Positions 17,173 to 25,780 of a DNA stretch of 64,000 nt are shown in pieces. Each line of letters begins with the position of its first letter. The stretch's first letter is position 1. A program made the position numbers and the translations under genes. Source of the stretch: Calderihabitans maritimus (GTDB taxonomy: Bacteria > Bacillota > KKC1 > Calderihabitantales > Calderihabitantaceae); assembly GCF_002207765.1 (NCBI RefSeq), contig NZ_BDGJ01000010.1, forward strand, positions 18,405-82,404. Reading direction: 5' to 3'. The notes beneath the pieces were generated by a model, which was not told where the DNA came from, did not search any database, and saw nothing but the letters and a program-made list of their open reading frames with translations.

Positions 17173-17581
17173 AGGGGACAGAAGTCCTTTTATACGCACG
17201 GAGGAAAAGCCCATAGATGACGAACAAAAAGTTATAAAAGTAATCCCGGGACAGCCGGGAAGGTTGTAACATTGGTCTTACCTTGCGAACTCGGTAGGTG
17301 GCCGTGCGGGCTGTGGCAGCTCTGGCAACCGAGTTCAACGACCTTTTATCCCGGGTGGGGCAGGCACCCGGGGTAAATAGGTCGGCATATAGAAGGGGTT
17401 ATTCCGGAGGTCCCAAAAGCGCTCCATTTATTTTGGAAAAGATTTGTGAAGTGTCGAACAATCTCGAAACCAGGCGGTTAACCGCTTGGCCATAAAGTCC
17501 GGCAAATCTTAACCGGGAAAGGAGGGTAGAGAGAATAGGTTGGCCGGAAACAACAAAACAGTTAAGAAAGGAGGACGTAGC
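17173..17581 (+). other. Long structured leader of the multiheme cytochrome gene
   Basis: About 410 bases without a convincing gene. They hold several perfect stems: TCCCGG/CCGGGA near 17243-17260, GAACTCGGT (17287-17295) with ACCGAGTTC (17328-17336), CCCGGGTG (17350-17357) with CACCCGGG (17365-17372), and a near-palindrome at 17470-17489. Short open frames here lack ribosome-binding sites. I compared the region with the GEMM, c-di-GMP-II, cobalamin and Moco riboswitch patterns I know and found no match. It may be a cis-regulatory RNA. Confidence 0.5.
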
Positions 17582-20500
17582 TTGAAGAGGCTCAGTCTGG
17601 TTCTTATTTTGAGCCTGGCGTTCATTGCCCTCTTCGCTACCGCCGCTTGGGCCGAGCAGGCCAAGTACAGTGCCGTAGACGATCAGGGCAATAAAGTGGC
17701 CGGTGCAGTATACGAGAGATATTACAAGGCCACTCCCAAGGAGTTCCTGCCGGACGGAGCAGCAGGTTATCCCTACGAGATTTACCTGCCTAATGAAGAG
17801 AATCCGGCGAACTACCGTATCCACAGTAACTATACTAAAGATACTGACGCCTGTGCTTCCTGTCACGCAACCCACACCGCTGTAGGTGCCTCCTTGCTGC
17901 AGTGGTACACGGTATATGAAACCTGTATGGCCTGTCACGACGGTACGGTAAGCACTACTTATAACGTTCAGGACGGCCGTATCGGTTCTACCGGTGCCAA
18001 CGCCTTCGGCGGTATGTTCGGTTCGGGTGACGAAGCTTACCTTTCCAATCACAACGTGACCGGTGCGGTGCAGATTTCCGCTGCGCCTGGCGGCAGTGTA
18101 GTCGGTAACAAGGTAACCACCGACTACGGTAAAGTGATCACTCAGTGGGCCGCCGAGTTCGGCTGTCAAAGCTGTCACTCGCCTCACGGCCAGGGCGGCA
18201 ACGCGCGGATTCTGCATCCAGACCCCAACGGCGTGGCTAGTGCGAGAAAGCCTGCCGGCGGATTTACCTATGTGGGTACATTAAGTGATGTTGACGGAAC
18301 CACTACCGGTATCGTCAAGGACGGTACAAGCTACAAGGTATACTTCAACGGTAAGCCTGCTCTCCTGATCAAGGGATATCCGTATGGAGTAACTGTATAT
18401 AACGATGGTAGTAAGACTTATGGAGCTACTGTAGATAATAGCAACGGCTACACCGTAATTTCTGGCGTAAACCTTAGTGATAATGTTGCGGACAAGGTCT
18501 ACGGTACTCCCGCCCTGCAGGTCAAGATGGATATTAATAACTACCTGCAGGCCAACGAGAGCGTACAACATATTTCCGGCCTGAACAGCTTCTGCGGCGC
18601 CTGTCATACCGACTACAATACTGAAAACGTGGTAGTAGATCCTACTGAAGGAGCACCCAATGGTTCCGGTAAAGTGCTGAACGGTACTTATTCGGAAGCA
18701 TACCGTCACCAGGTGGGTATGGAATGGCATGGCACTGAACCCAATATGGCCTTCGAAGAAAACAACCGGGTTACCTGCCTGACCTGTCACTTGGCTCACG
18801 GTACTTCCCAGGAATACTGGGTAAGGACTCTGGATGACGAAGGTTACACGGCGGAAATGGCAGTTGAGCTTTCCGGTTCTTCGGCCCTCAAGCGGAAACC
18901 CAATATGGGTACCTGCGAGACCTGCCACCAGAAGGGCGAGGGCAACGAGGGCTACCTGGCACTTGCGGGTATGGAAGGAGAGTACCAGCAGGTGGACCGC
19001 ACTGCCGACGTACTCTTCAACCAGAAGGATGCCGACTACGTTGGCGGAGCCGAGTGTGCTAAGTGTCACCAAGATCATGTAAGCGGCTTCGGCGACACTG
19101 CCCACAGCAACGTTGCCATCAGCAGCACCAACTTTGCCAGCAACGACCTGCTCTTTACTGCGGCCAAGAAAGCAGAATATGTCGACACCAATATCTCCTG
19201 TGAGGCCTGCCACGGACCTGGCGGCAACCACGTGAAGGTGCCTTCGGCATTGAACATCTATAACCCGGCTTACGCTTCGGCGGAGAACGCCACCAAAGTC
19301 TGCCAGCAGTGTCACGAAAGTGCTACGGCCATGCTGGATGCCGATAATGTTGCTAACGAAGACTTGGCTCAGTACAACGAATTTGCCACTAGTGACCACT
19401 ACACCACCGGTATTCTGAGCTGTAGTACCTGTCACAGCAGTCACGGTTTGAATTTCGAGGGCGTACAGTTGAAACGCGCTGCTTCCACTCTCTGTTCCGA
19501 GTGTCACGATCAGGTTGTGGACCTGGACGGCTACATGCCGGCCATTGCCGGACCGAGTAAGGTACGCACCCACGCCTTCCAGGAGGACTACCCGAATCAT
19601 GGCATAGACAACGGACCTCTGGGACTGCACAACTTCGAATATACCGACTCCTCGCTGTGTAAGGACTGCCACAAGGATGCAGAAGCCGACCTGAAGAACT
19701 CCGTACACTACACCATGAAGACTGAAATCCGGCCCAACACCATCTTTAACCTGGCAACAGATGAACCGCTTACTGGATATTTTGGTATGTTCAACCGCTT
19801 CTGCCCGCTCTGCGGTGGCAATGTGGCCATCAACTGGGCAGGCGCCATACCGTTCAACAGCACTGTTTGGGGTGGCGACAGCGATGTATGGCGTAAAGGC
19901 GGTTGCTCCAAGTGCCACGTTGGAGGCGTAACGGAGGTTAACGGTGTAGACGTAGCCGACACCACCCTTGACTGTCTCATCTGCCACGCCAAGGATTACA
20001 ACGCGAAGAAGCGTTACGTCGAGGGAACCGACTTTGCTACCGGTAGTGACATGAGATGGGTCATGGGTGCCGAGAACCAGGTTGCCAGCGTGACGGCAAC
20101 GATCGGTAAGCCCGGCGGCCAGTATTGTCTGCGCTGCCACGAGGAGCCCTTCTACGGCAAGCGCGGTACTTCTTGGGAATCTTTGGAAGCCCAAAAAGCA
20201 GCCTGGTTGGGACCCGACTCTACTCCTTGGACGGCTGACGACGATCGCAGTAAGTTCTCGCCCTTCCTGAGCGATCCGGACCTGACCAGGGCTGACGTAC
20301 ACGAAGAAGCCGGTGTTGAGTGTGCCGACTGCCATAAGGTTCGCGACCACCTGATCGCCCGGGGTACCATGATGACCGACCTGTGGGCCAACGACCTGCC
20401 CGACGTGGCGGTTGACTGCGAACAGTGCCACAATATGGGTACGGTACACAACAACGCTGCCGGCCTGACCGAGTCCCAGCGTGACAAGCTGGCCAGCAAC

Positions 20501-21370
20501 CACAACAAGGTAGCCTGCCAGACCTGTCATATCGTGGGCGGCGGCGGTATGAGCGGTAGGGACTTCTCCAACGCTATGCCCATGCCGGCCTTCATGGACG
20601 GTACCTACCAGGCCAGCGTTGTTGAAAAAGCCTACCTGCCCGGCGCTTCCGGCCTGTACTTCTGGGTACAGACCATGTATGGGGATGCCAACGGCGACGG
20701 CAACCCAATCGAACATCGCTACATCGAAGCAGTTAACGACGATATGGCTCAGGGTGAAAAACAGCCTCTGGTCTACAAGTGGTGGAACGGTACCGCCTAC
20801 AATAATAGCCAGCCTATAGGTAGCGAATTCGACGGCAAGATCTATCCCTTCAAGCAGGTTACTGCTATAGCACCGTATCTGGAAGAGTACAACACAAGCG
20901 ACAAGCTGAATCCGGACAAGTTCCCGGCCCTGCCCATGGTTGGTGGTAAGCTGATCAAGACTGGTCAACCCAAGGATGCCATTGAGGCCGGACTGAAGAA
21001 GACGTTGCCCACTTCCGGTATTATAGATAGAGCTACGGACCTGAATGGCGATACCACTTACTACAGCCAGGCTTCCTACGACCTGTCCAATAGTGCCGAC
21101 AGAGACCTGCTTGCCGTTGAAATGGCGGCCAAGTGGGATGCCCTGTACGGCGCAGGTGCCAGTAAAGTCGGAGTAGGTACCTGGAACGCTGATGGTTATC
21201 TCGACGCAGGACGTACCCGGATGAACATGTGGCTCGGCGTCAGCCACGGTATTACCAAGACTGAAGCCCTAACCTGCACCGACTGCCACAGCAGCAACCC
21301 GGTTATTCCGCTGGACGACCTGTTCAGTGCCGATCGCGCTGCTGAACTGAAGACTGTTGATACCAACTAA
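17582..21370 (+). CDS. Secreted 19-heme c-type cytochrome
   Basis: A 1262-residue exported multiheme cytochrome. Translation most likely starts at the TTG at 17582, seven bases after AAGGAGG, giving a clean signal peptide (MKRLSLVLILSLAFIALFATAAWA). I count 19 CxxCH heme sites spread over the chain, plus one CPLCG that lacks the heme-ligand His. The C-terminal half (from HYTMKTE through GMFNRFC, KCHVGG and LICHAKDYNAKKRYV) resembles octaheme tetrathionate reductase-type cytochromes; the N-terminal half is a heme-rich chain with spacer beta-type segments. Codons are C/G-ended and biased, suggesting strong expression. It probably moves electrons across the thick cell wall to an extracellular acceptor. 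It is followed by a terminator, so it is monocistronic. Confidence 0.9.
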   Translation: MKRLSLVLILSLAFIALFATAAWAEQAKYSAVDDQGNKVAGAVYERYYKATPKEFLPDGAAGYPYEIYLPNEENPANYRIHSNYTKDTDACASCHATHTAVGASLLQWYTVYETCMACHDGTVSTTYNVQDGRIGSTGANAFGGMFGSGDEAYLSNHNVTGAVQISAAPGGSVVGNKVTTDYGKVITQWAAEFGCQSCHSPHGQGGNARILHPDPNGVASARKPAGGFTYVGTLSDVDGTTTGIVKDGTSYKVYFNGKPALLIKGYPYGVTVYNDGSKTYGATVDNSNGYTVISGVNLSDNVADKVYGTPALQVKMDINNYLQANESVQHISGLNSFCGACHTDYNTENVVVDPTEGAPNGSGKVLNGTYSEAYRHQVGMEWHGTEPNMAFEENNRVTCLTCHLAHGTSQEYWVRTLDDEGYTAEMAVELSGSSALKRKPNMGTCETCHQKGEGNEGYLALAGMEGEYQQVDRTADVLFNQKDADYVGGAECAKCHQDHVSGFGDTAHSNVAISSTNFASNDLLFTAAKKAEYVDTNISCEACHGPGGNHVKVPSALNIYNPAYASAENATKVCQQCHESATAMLDADNVANEDLAQYNEFATSDHYTTGILSCSTCHSSHGLNFEGVQLKRAASTLCSECHDQVVDLDGYMPAIAGPSKVRTHAFQEDYPNHGIDNGPLGLHNFEYTDSSLCKDCHKDAEADLKNSVHYTMKTEIRPNTIFNLATDEPLTGYFGMFNRFCPLCGGNVAINWAGAIPFNSTVWGGDSDVWRKGGCSKCHVGGVTEVNGVDVADTTLDCLICHAKDYNAKKRYVEGTDFATGSDMRWVMGAENQVASVTATIGKPGGQYCLRCHEEPFYGKRGTSWESLEAQKAAWLGPDSTPWTADDDRSKFSPFLSDPDLTRADVHEEAGVECADCHKVRDHLIARGTMMTDLWANDLPDVAVDCEQCHNMGTVHNNAAGLTESQRDKLASNHNKVACQTCHIVGGGGMSGRDFSNAMPMPAFMDGTYQASVVEKAYLPGASGLYFWVQTMYGDANGDGNPIEHRYIEAVNDDMAQGEKQPLVYKWWNGTAYNNSQPIGSEFDGKIYPFKQVTAIAPYLEEYNTSDKLNPDKFPALPMVGGKLIKTGQPKDAIEAGLKKTLPTSGIIDRATDLNGDTTYYSQASYDLSNSADRDLLAVEMAAKWDALYGAGASKVGVGTWNADGYLDAGRTRMNMWLGVSHGITKTEALTCTDCHSSNPVIPLDDLFSADRAAELKTVDTN

Positions 21371-21410
21371 TCTGGATCAACGGCAACAGCACCTTACCTT
21401 TCTCACCCGC

Positions 21411-21446
21411 GGACTGCAGGGGCGACCCTGCAGTCCACTTTTTTCC
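21411..21446 (+). terminator. Terminator of the 19-heme cytochrome gene
   Basis: A perfect 11-bp stem GGACTGCAGGG/CCCTGCAGTCC with GCGA loop is followed by a T-rich tract. Confidence 0.9.
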
Positions 21447-21530
21447 TTTTCGCTACAGTTTAACGGTAGCAGGAATCCGGGGGAGTGATTGCGAAATAAA
21501 GAGCGGGACCTAGACAGGGAGGGAACAGTT

Positions 21531-21998
21531 GTGCGGACAATGCTTCGTGTTCTGGTTGTAGCCATTTTGTTAGGGGCAATTTTTTACTTTGCCGGGAGCG
21601 GCCTGCTAGAGGGCACTCCCCTGGAGGGAATGGGAAAAGACCTGGCTCGTCTCCCGGAGGTATTAAAGGAAAAGGTGGCACAGGTTATGGCCCGTAGGCA
21701 CCAGGAGGATTTAGTCGCCCAACGGGAGGAGCCGGAAAAGGCTCTGGAAAAGTTCTACCGGGCGGTGGCCAGGGGCCGAAAGGATTCAGTGGAACAAATG
21801 CTTTCCGTTCAGAGCCGGATTGATCCGGAAAATGTAACTGGCGCCGAACTGGCGGGAGAGGAGATTAGTTTCAAAAGCACCCTGATTCGGGATGACACGG
21901 CGCGGCTCTATTTTTATCTCGGCGGAGAGTATTTTATGGCGGTTATGGACCGGGAGCAGGAACGCTGGAAGGTGCGGGAAATTAAGGCTATGGAATAA
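21531..21998 (+). CDS. Membrane-anchored hypothetical protein
   Basis: GTG at 21531 follows GGGAGGGA and gives 155 residues: an N-terminal helix (LRVLVVAILLGAIFYFAG), a charged linker, then a small alpha/beta domain (KALEKFYRAVARGRKDSVEQML ... YFYLGGEYFMAVMDRE) that recalls DUF4878/NTF2-like domains. An upstream in-frame TTG at 21489 has no ribosome-binding site. It lies between the cytochrome and a lytic transglycosylase and may share a transcript with the latter. Function unknown. Confidence 0.65.
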   Translation: MRTMLRVLVVAILLGAIFYFAGSGLLEGTPLEGMGKDLARLPEVLKEKVAQVMARRHQEDLVAQREEPEKALEKFYRAVARGRKDSVEQMLSVQSRIDPENVTGAELAGEEISFKSTLIRDDTARLYFYLGGEYFMAVMDREQERWKVREIKAME

Positions 21999-22106
21999 AC
22001 CCGGTGGGCAATTATTCTTACCCCTTTAGTAAAGCAGGAAAAGGCAGTGTGAGGACGAATAGATTGTTAGAGTAATGGTCAGATGTTTCCCCCGGGGGGC
22101 TGAGGG

Positions 22107-23108
22107 ATGAAGGTACTGATCGGACTGCTGAAATATCGCTGGATTCGCAAAACTCTTTTTCTTATGCTTTTAGTGGTTGGTAGTTACTACTTTTTCAGCT
22201 CCTTTGACCTCGAGCCCTATGAAGACAAGTTCATCGAATTTATGGCGAGGCAGGACCCTCCCGCCCTGGTACGGGGGGAGGAGAAGCCTTTCGTGGGTTT
22301 TCAATTAGACACCCGCAAAAGAATACCGGAGTTGAAGGTAGACCTGGAAGAGACTATTCGTTACAAAAAGGAGAAGTGGGTGGCCTTCAAAACCGGTGTG
22401 GCCAAGACATTTCAGGCCCTGGGGAGCATATTTTGGTTCAACGGAGAGGGAAACGGCACCCGCTCCCAGCCCCCAGAGGCGGTGGCGGCGACTAGCAGAC
22501 GGTTGGGAGAAGAGGATATAAGAGAAAAACTGCAGGAAATGGTAAACATCGATGCCGGTACTGCCGCTATCCTGAGGGAGAATATCCATCAGGCCGCCCT
22601 GGCGCTGTACCAGTTTATTACCGTACGGGTATACCGTTACGGAGATGAGCGGGTAGTCGTGGCTCAAGACGACCAGGGACGCACGGTAATGCTCCCTTAT
22701 GATCCCAGCCACCGCATTCTTCAATGGGCGGATTATATCCAGGCGGCGGCGGAGAAGTATGATCTCGATCCTGCCCTCATTGCGGCAGTTATAGAACAGG
22801 AGTCCGGGGGCAACCCCCAGGCAGTAAGCCGGGCGGGGGCAATCGGACTGATGCAACTGATGCCGGGGACGGCAAAGATGTTGGGAGTGAACCCCTATGA
22901 CCCGGTACAGAACATAGAAGGGGGAACTCGCTACCTGGCTTGGCAACTGAAGGAGTTTGGGAACCTGACCGAAGCGTTAGCGGCCTACAATGCTGGTCCG
23001 GGTAATGTGAGAAACGGGCGGTATCGTTATATTGCGGAAACCCAGAACTATATCCGCCGGGTGCCTCGCCTTATGGAAAAGTACCGGAAATTAATGAAGG
23101 AACTGTAA
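22107..23108 (+). CDS. Membrane-anchored lytic transglycosylase (SLT domain)
   Basis: Cleaves peptidoglycan glycan strands to form 1,6-anhydro ends. It has an N-terminal membrane anchor (about 16-31), a 170-residue spacer, then the SLT domain from about 205. The catalytic Glu is E232 in VIEQESGGNPQAVSR, followed by GAIGLMQLMPGTAKMLG and AAYNAGPGNV. The domain layout matches MltC/Slt-type membrane-bound enzymes. Its place next to the multiheme cytochrome suggests, as inference only, a job in opening wall passages for a large secreted protein. Confidence 0.92.
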   Translation: MKVLIGLLKYRWIRKTLFLMLLVVGSYYFFSSFDLEPYEDKFIEFMARQDPPALVRGEEKPFVGFQLDTRKRIPELKVDLEETIRYKKEKWVAFKTGVAKTFQALGSIFWFNGEGNGTRSQPPEAVAATSRRLGEEDIREKLQEMVNIDAGTAAILRENIHQAALALYQFITVRVYRYGDERVVVAQDDQGRTVMLPYDPSHRILQWADYIQAAAEKYDLDPALIAAVIEQESGGNPQAVSRAGAIGLMQLMPGTAKMLGVNPYDPVQNIEGGTRYLAWQLKEFGNLTEALAAYNAGPGNVRNGRYRYIAETQNYIRRVPRLMEKYRKLMKEL

Positions 23109-23140
23109 ACCGCCGGGCAATTTTCCGGCGGTTACTATTT
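23108..23140. terminator. Terminator after the transglycosylase
   Basis: AACCGCCGG (23108-23116) pairs with CCGGCGGTT (23125-23133) and is followed by a short T-rich stretch. It overlaps the 3' end of the convergent small gene. Confidence 0.75.
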
Positions 23141-23308
23141 TATCCGGGCCAGGTCCTGCTGGGCGCGGCGAATCTTGGCCTCAATTTGTTTGATTTTGGC
23201 GTTATACCTTCCCCCGTGGTTGGTTTTGAGAAGCAGCTGCCGGTAAGCTTCACCCTGGGCAATGTAAATTTGAAGTTGTTCCTTTTTGCTGAATTTGCTG
23301 AATTTCAT
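23135..23308 (-). CDS. Small basic hypothetical protein
   Basis: 57 residues from the ATG at 23308, which follows GGAGGG on the minus strand. It is lysine/glutamine-rich and predicted helical, with repeated IKQIEAKIRRAQQDLARIK-like heptads that suggest a short coiled coil. There is no cysteine or membrane segment. An in-frame ATG 21 bases upstream is possible but would put the good ribosome site inside the gene. Function unknown. Confidence 0.55.
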   Translation of the reverse strand: MKFSKFSKKEQLQIYIAQGEAYRQLLLKTNHGGRYNAKIKQIEAKIRRAQQDLARIK

Positions 23309-23434
23309 TTTGTGTCCCTCCTTCTGCATTTATTCTTACCATAAATTGGCAAAATCAAACCTAATGGCAGAAGGAATTATAAAAACAGGGAGACTTGAAA
23401 ATTACAGGCGTCTGCTCAGGGCAGGTGGTAACGG

Positions 23435-24658
23435 GTGTTTTGGCGGGGAAGATTGGCGTCTATTTTGGTCTTAATGCTGGTATTGCTGTTGGGAGGGTGC
23501 AGCAAATCACCGGCCAAAAAGCCTGCATCTTCACCTCCGGCTATCGGTTTCAGCGTGGCCACGATGGAGACTGATGTTAATAAAATAATTAGAAAATATG
23601 TAACTCAAAGAGCGCGTAAAGACCGTATAAGAGTTGTTTGGCTGGACGCCCGTATGAATCCGGAAGAACAGCGAAAGCAGGTGGAAAAGTTAATCAAGAA
23701 CAAAGTTAAAACGGCAGTGATCCATTTTGTTAACCCCGGTCAAGCCGGGGAAATAGTCAGGTTGCTTCAGGAGAAGGGGATAAAAATAGTAGCCCTGCAT
23801 TCACTACCGGACAACGTACCACTAGATGGGTTTGTCGCCGCCGATGCTTACCGGGCCGGGCAACTCCAGGCAGAATTTATTACGCAACAATATAAAAAGG
23901 GAGCGCAAAAGGGAGATATTATCCTTCTTTTACGGGGAAATCCGGAAGATTATATAACGTTGCAGATGACAGCAGGGTTTAAAGAAGTGATAGAAGACTT
24001 TCCCCAACTACAGGTTGTAACTAGGGATTACAAGGATTGGGATCCTACGCTGGCCCGACAGGATCTGGAGCAGTACCTGAGCCAACAAGGAAGTAAGGTG
24101 GGAGCGGTGGTCGGGCAAACCAGTCAGCTCGCCCTGGCCGCAGTAGATGTTCTAGAAAAACTGGGAATGGCTGATAAAGTGGTTACTTTAGGGGCGGGAG
24201 CGGATAAACCTGCGATCCAAGCCATTGCCGAAGGTAAACACGACGGTGAAATCGACCCCATGCCGGAGATGCTCGCGTCGGTTGTTTACCAGGCCTCTCT
24301 CGATTTAACCTCCAAACAGCACTGGGATTACGATTTTCAGGGGACCAACGGGGTCTATGACGTCCCGAGCAAAATTATTCCGGTACGAATGATAACAGAA
24401 AACAACGTATATTTAGTGGAACAGCGGGCAGGTCCACTGGAGAAAAGAGAGAAGACCGGCTCTTCCGCATCTCAGAGCGGCTCGGGAAGCCAAGAGAAGG
24501 GGAAAGGGTCTGGTGGGACTAAAACCAAGTTGAAGATAAAAACCCGAGAGGGAAAGACTCTAGAAATAGAGATTGAGGGAAAAGTTGAAAAACTGGAGAT
24601 TGAAGAGAGTAAACCGCAAGAAAAAAGCCAACAGGGTGGAGATAAACAAGGACAGTGA
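23435..24658 (+). CDS. Orphan periplasmic-binding-protein-like lipoprotein
   Basis: Signal with lipobox LLLGGC, then a Peripla_BP_4 (sugar-binding, RbsB-like) fold: IGFSVATMETDVNKII, LIKNKVKTAVIHFVNPGQAGEIV, DGFVAADAYRAGQLQAEF, VGAVVGQTSQLALAAVDVLEKLG. After residue 340 there is an unusual tail: a Ser/Gly-rich linker and a lysine/glutamate-rich repeat-like segment (LKIKTREGKTLEIEIEGKVEKLEIEE). No ABC permease or ATPase lies nearby, so it may work with a distant transporter or as a sensor. The GTG at 23435 has only a weak ribosome site; the exact start is uncertain. Confidence 0.75.
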   Translation: MFWRGRLASILVLMLVLLLGGCSKSPAKKPASSPPAIGFSVATMETDVNKIIRKYVTQRARKDRIRVVWLDARMNPEEQRKQVEKLIKNKVKTAVIHFVNPGQAGEIVRLLQEKGIKIVALHSLPDNVPLDGFVAADAYRAGQLQAEFITQQYKKGAQKGDIILLLRGNPEDYITLQMTAGFKEVIEDFPQLQVVTRDYKDWDPTLARQDLEQYLSQQGSKVGAVVGQTSQLALAAVDVLEKLGMADKVVTLGAGADKPAIQAIAEGKHDGEIDPMPEMLASVVYQASLDLTSKQHWDYDFQGTNGVYDVPSKIIPVRMITENNVYLVEQRAGPLEKREKTGSSASQSGSGSQEKGKGSGGTKTKLKIKTREGKTLEIEIEGKVEKLEIEESKPQEKSQQGGDKQGQ

Positions 24659-24683
24659 ATAGCCAGGGCTATTTCACTGTCCT
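24649..24683. terminator. Hairpin between convergent genes
   Basis: GGACAGTGA-ATAGCC pairs with GGCTAT-TTCACTGTCC around a very short loop, overlapping the stop codon of the lipoprotein gene. It is likely a shared terminator, although the T-tract is weak. Confidence 0.55.
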
Positions 24684-24690
24684 CAGGATT

Positions 24691-25428
24691 TTATTTCAGA
24701 AACTCAAATGCTTCCGGTTGCTGGATAAAAGCCCCGTAAAGGGAAGCATTTTTTACAGCTTCGGTAGGTTGGGGTAAGTTGGGTGCTGCCACCATTCTAA
24801 GTGCTACGGAGTTCTGATAATAAGGATTTTTAACAAATTCCCCCTGGCCTTTTTCATTTTGAATGTAATAATATGCCGCTCCTCTCTTGGCAGCAAAGGG
24901 TTCGTAAATAGAAGAGAAGTTGGCTTCCACCAGGTTGGCCATAACCAGGGGCTCATTTCCCGGGTTAATGGTTATGTGGCCGTATCCCGGGGGAATATAT
25001 ACCTTATCCCCTTTTTTCGCTTCTACTACCAGTACCTCCTCTACTTCCCCTCTCCGGTTATTTTTCTGCAAGAGATAGAGGGCTTCTCCGGAAAGCACTT
25101 CATAATATTCCGGGTAGGTTTCGGAAGACTGGGGTTTAAGGGGATGGAAATGCCCCACCGTTTTTATGTACTCCTGACCTATTAGTCCTGGAAGAATTAC
25201 GGTAATGTCATAACGGATGTCGTGTTGGAGAAATTTTTCCCGGTCTTGGCGCCAGTGAACGCCGCGATACATGTAATACAGGGGCCTATCATCTAACGGT
25301 ACAGTCTGAAAAAGTACTTCACCTGCATCTATTAGACGGCGTACCGCTGGTTTTGGCTCATATATATCCTCTTGGTAAAACACCAACTGACCTTCTTCCG
25401 TCAGGCCAAAATCTTTCCCGAAAATCAT
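24691..25428 (-). CDS. pgiA: Cupin-type glucose-6-phosphate isomerase
   Basis: Interconverts glucose-6-phosphate and fructose-6-phosphate using a metal-bound cupin, unlike the usual PGI fold. The metal-binding motif is GHFHPLKPQSSETYPEYYEVL (HxH, Glu), with the second cupin motif PPGYGHITINPG. The 245 residues start at the ATG at 25428, which follows GGAGG; this is somewhat longer than archaeal enzymes (about 190) because of an N-terminal extension. The family is known from Thermococcales, Archaeoglobus and some Firmicutes. Monocistronic. Confidence 0.9.
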   Translation of the reverse strand: MIFGKDFGLTEEGQLVFYQEDIYEPKPAVRRLIDAGEVLFQTVPLDDRPLYYMYRGVHWRQDREKFLQHDIRYDITVILPGLIGQEYIKTVGHFHPLKPQSSETYPEYYEVLSGEALYLLQKNNRRGEVEEVLVVEAKKGDKVYIPPGYGHITINPGNEPLVMANLVEANFSSIYEPFAAKRGAAYYYIQNEKGQGEFVKNPYYQNSVALRMVAAPNLPQPTEAVKNASLYGAFIQQPEAFEFLK

Positions 25429-25497
25429 GGAACAACCTCCCCGTAATATGGTACCGGTGTCGGTTTTTCTCATCCATTATACCCTATTTTATTCTTT

Positions 25498-25525
25498 AAA
25501 AAAAGGCCAGCTTCCGGGAAGCTGG
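25498..25525 (-). terminator. Terminator of the small zinc-ribbon gene
   Basis: CCAGCTTCC/GGAAGCTGG (25507-25525), followed on the minus strand by CC and seven T residues. Confidence 0.8.
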
Positions 25526-25538
25526 TTGGAAAGGTGTT

Positions 25539-25697
25539 TTATACTCTAACCATGGTCTGGCCGCAGCAGCGACCTTCGTTCTGCGCAGTTTTTCCGCAGG
25601 ACCGACAAACATATGCCCCTTCGGTAACCATCGACTTTCCGCAGCAGAAGTCGGGGAGTTTGGCGGTACGACCGCATTGGGCACAAACATATGCCAC
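25539..25697 (-). CDS. 52-residue duplicated zinc-ribbon protein
   Basis: GTG start at 25697 with GGAGGTG nine bases upstream. The product is two copies of one unit: YVCAQCGRTAKLPDFCCGK-SMV and YVCRSCGKTAQNEGRCCGQTMV, so each half supplies CxxC and CC pairs. It probably binds two metal ions or one cluster. Short cysteine-rich proteins like this are common in anaerobes, and the function is unknown. Its own terminator follows directly. Confidence 0.7.
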   Translation of the reverse strand: MAYVCAQCGRTAKLPDFCCGKSMVTEGAYVCRSCGKTAQNEGRCCGQTMVRV

Positions 25698-25780
25698 TTA
25701 ATTTCACCTCCCTGTCTTCATTATTACCAAAAACAGGGTATACTATAATACCATCTCCCCGACAATATTATTAAATATTA

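Noticed and set aside
17051..17495. Two short open frames in the cytochrome leader
   Set aside because: No ribosome-binding sites, and one runs through the terminator hairpin. Sequence does not resemble a protein family.
17173..17540. GEMM (cyclic dinucleotide) riboswitch in the cytochrome leader
   Set aside because: GEMM is often found before multiheme cytochrome genes, but its conserved core with GGGACGCAAAGCC-like sequence is not present.
17399..18217. A 272-codon minus-strand open frame over the leader and start of the cytochrome
   Set aside because: Same cause as above; no start site or recognisable protein.
18281..21247. A 988-codon open frame on the minus strand opposite the multiheme cytochrome
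   Set aside because: It has no known domain or ribosome site and mirrors the biased codons of the cytochrome gene, which carries 19 heme motifs. It is a shadow.
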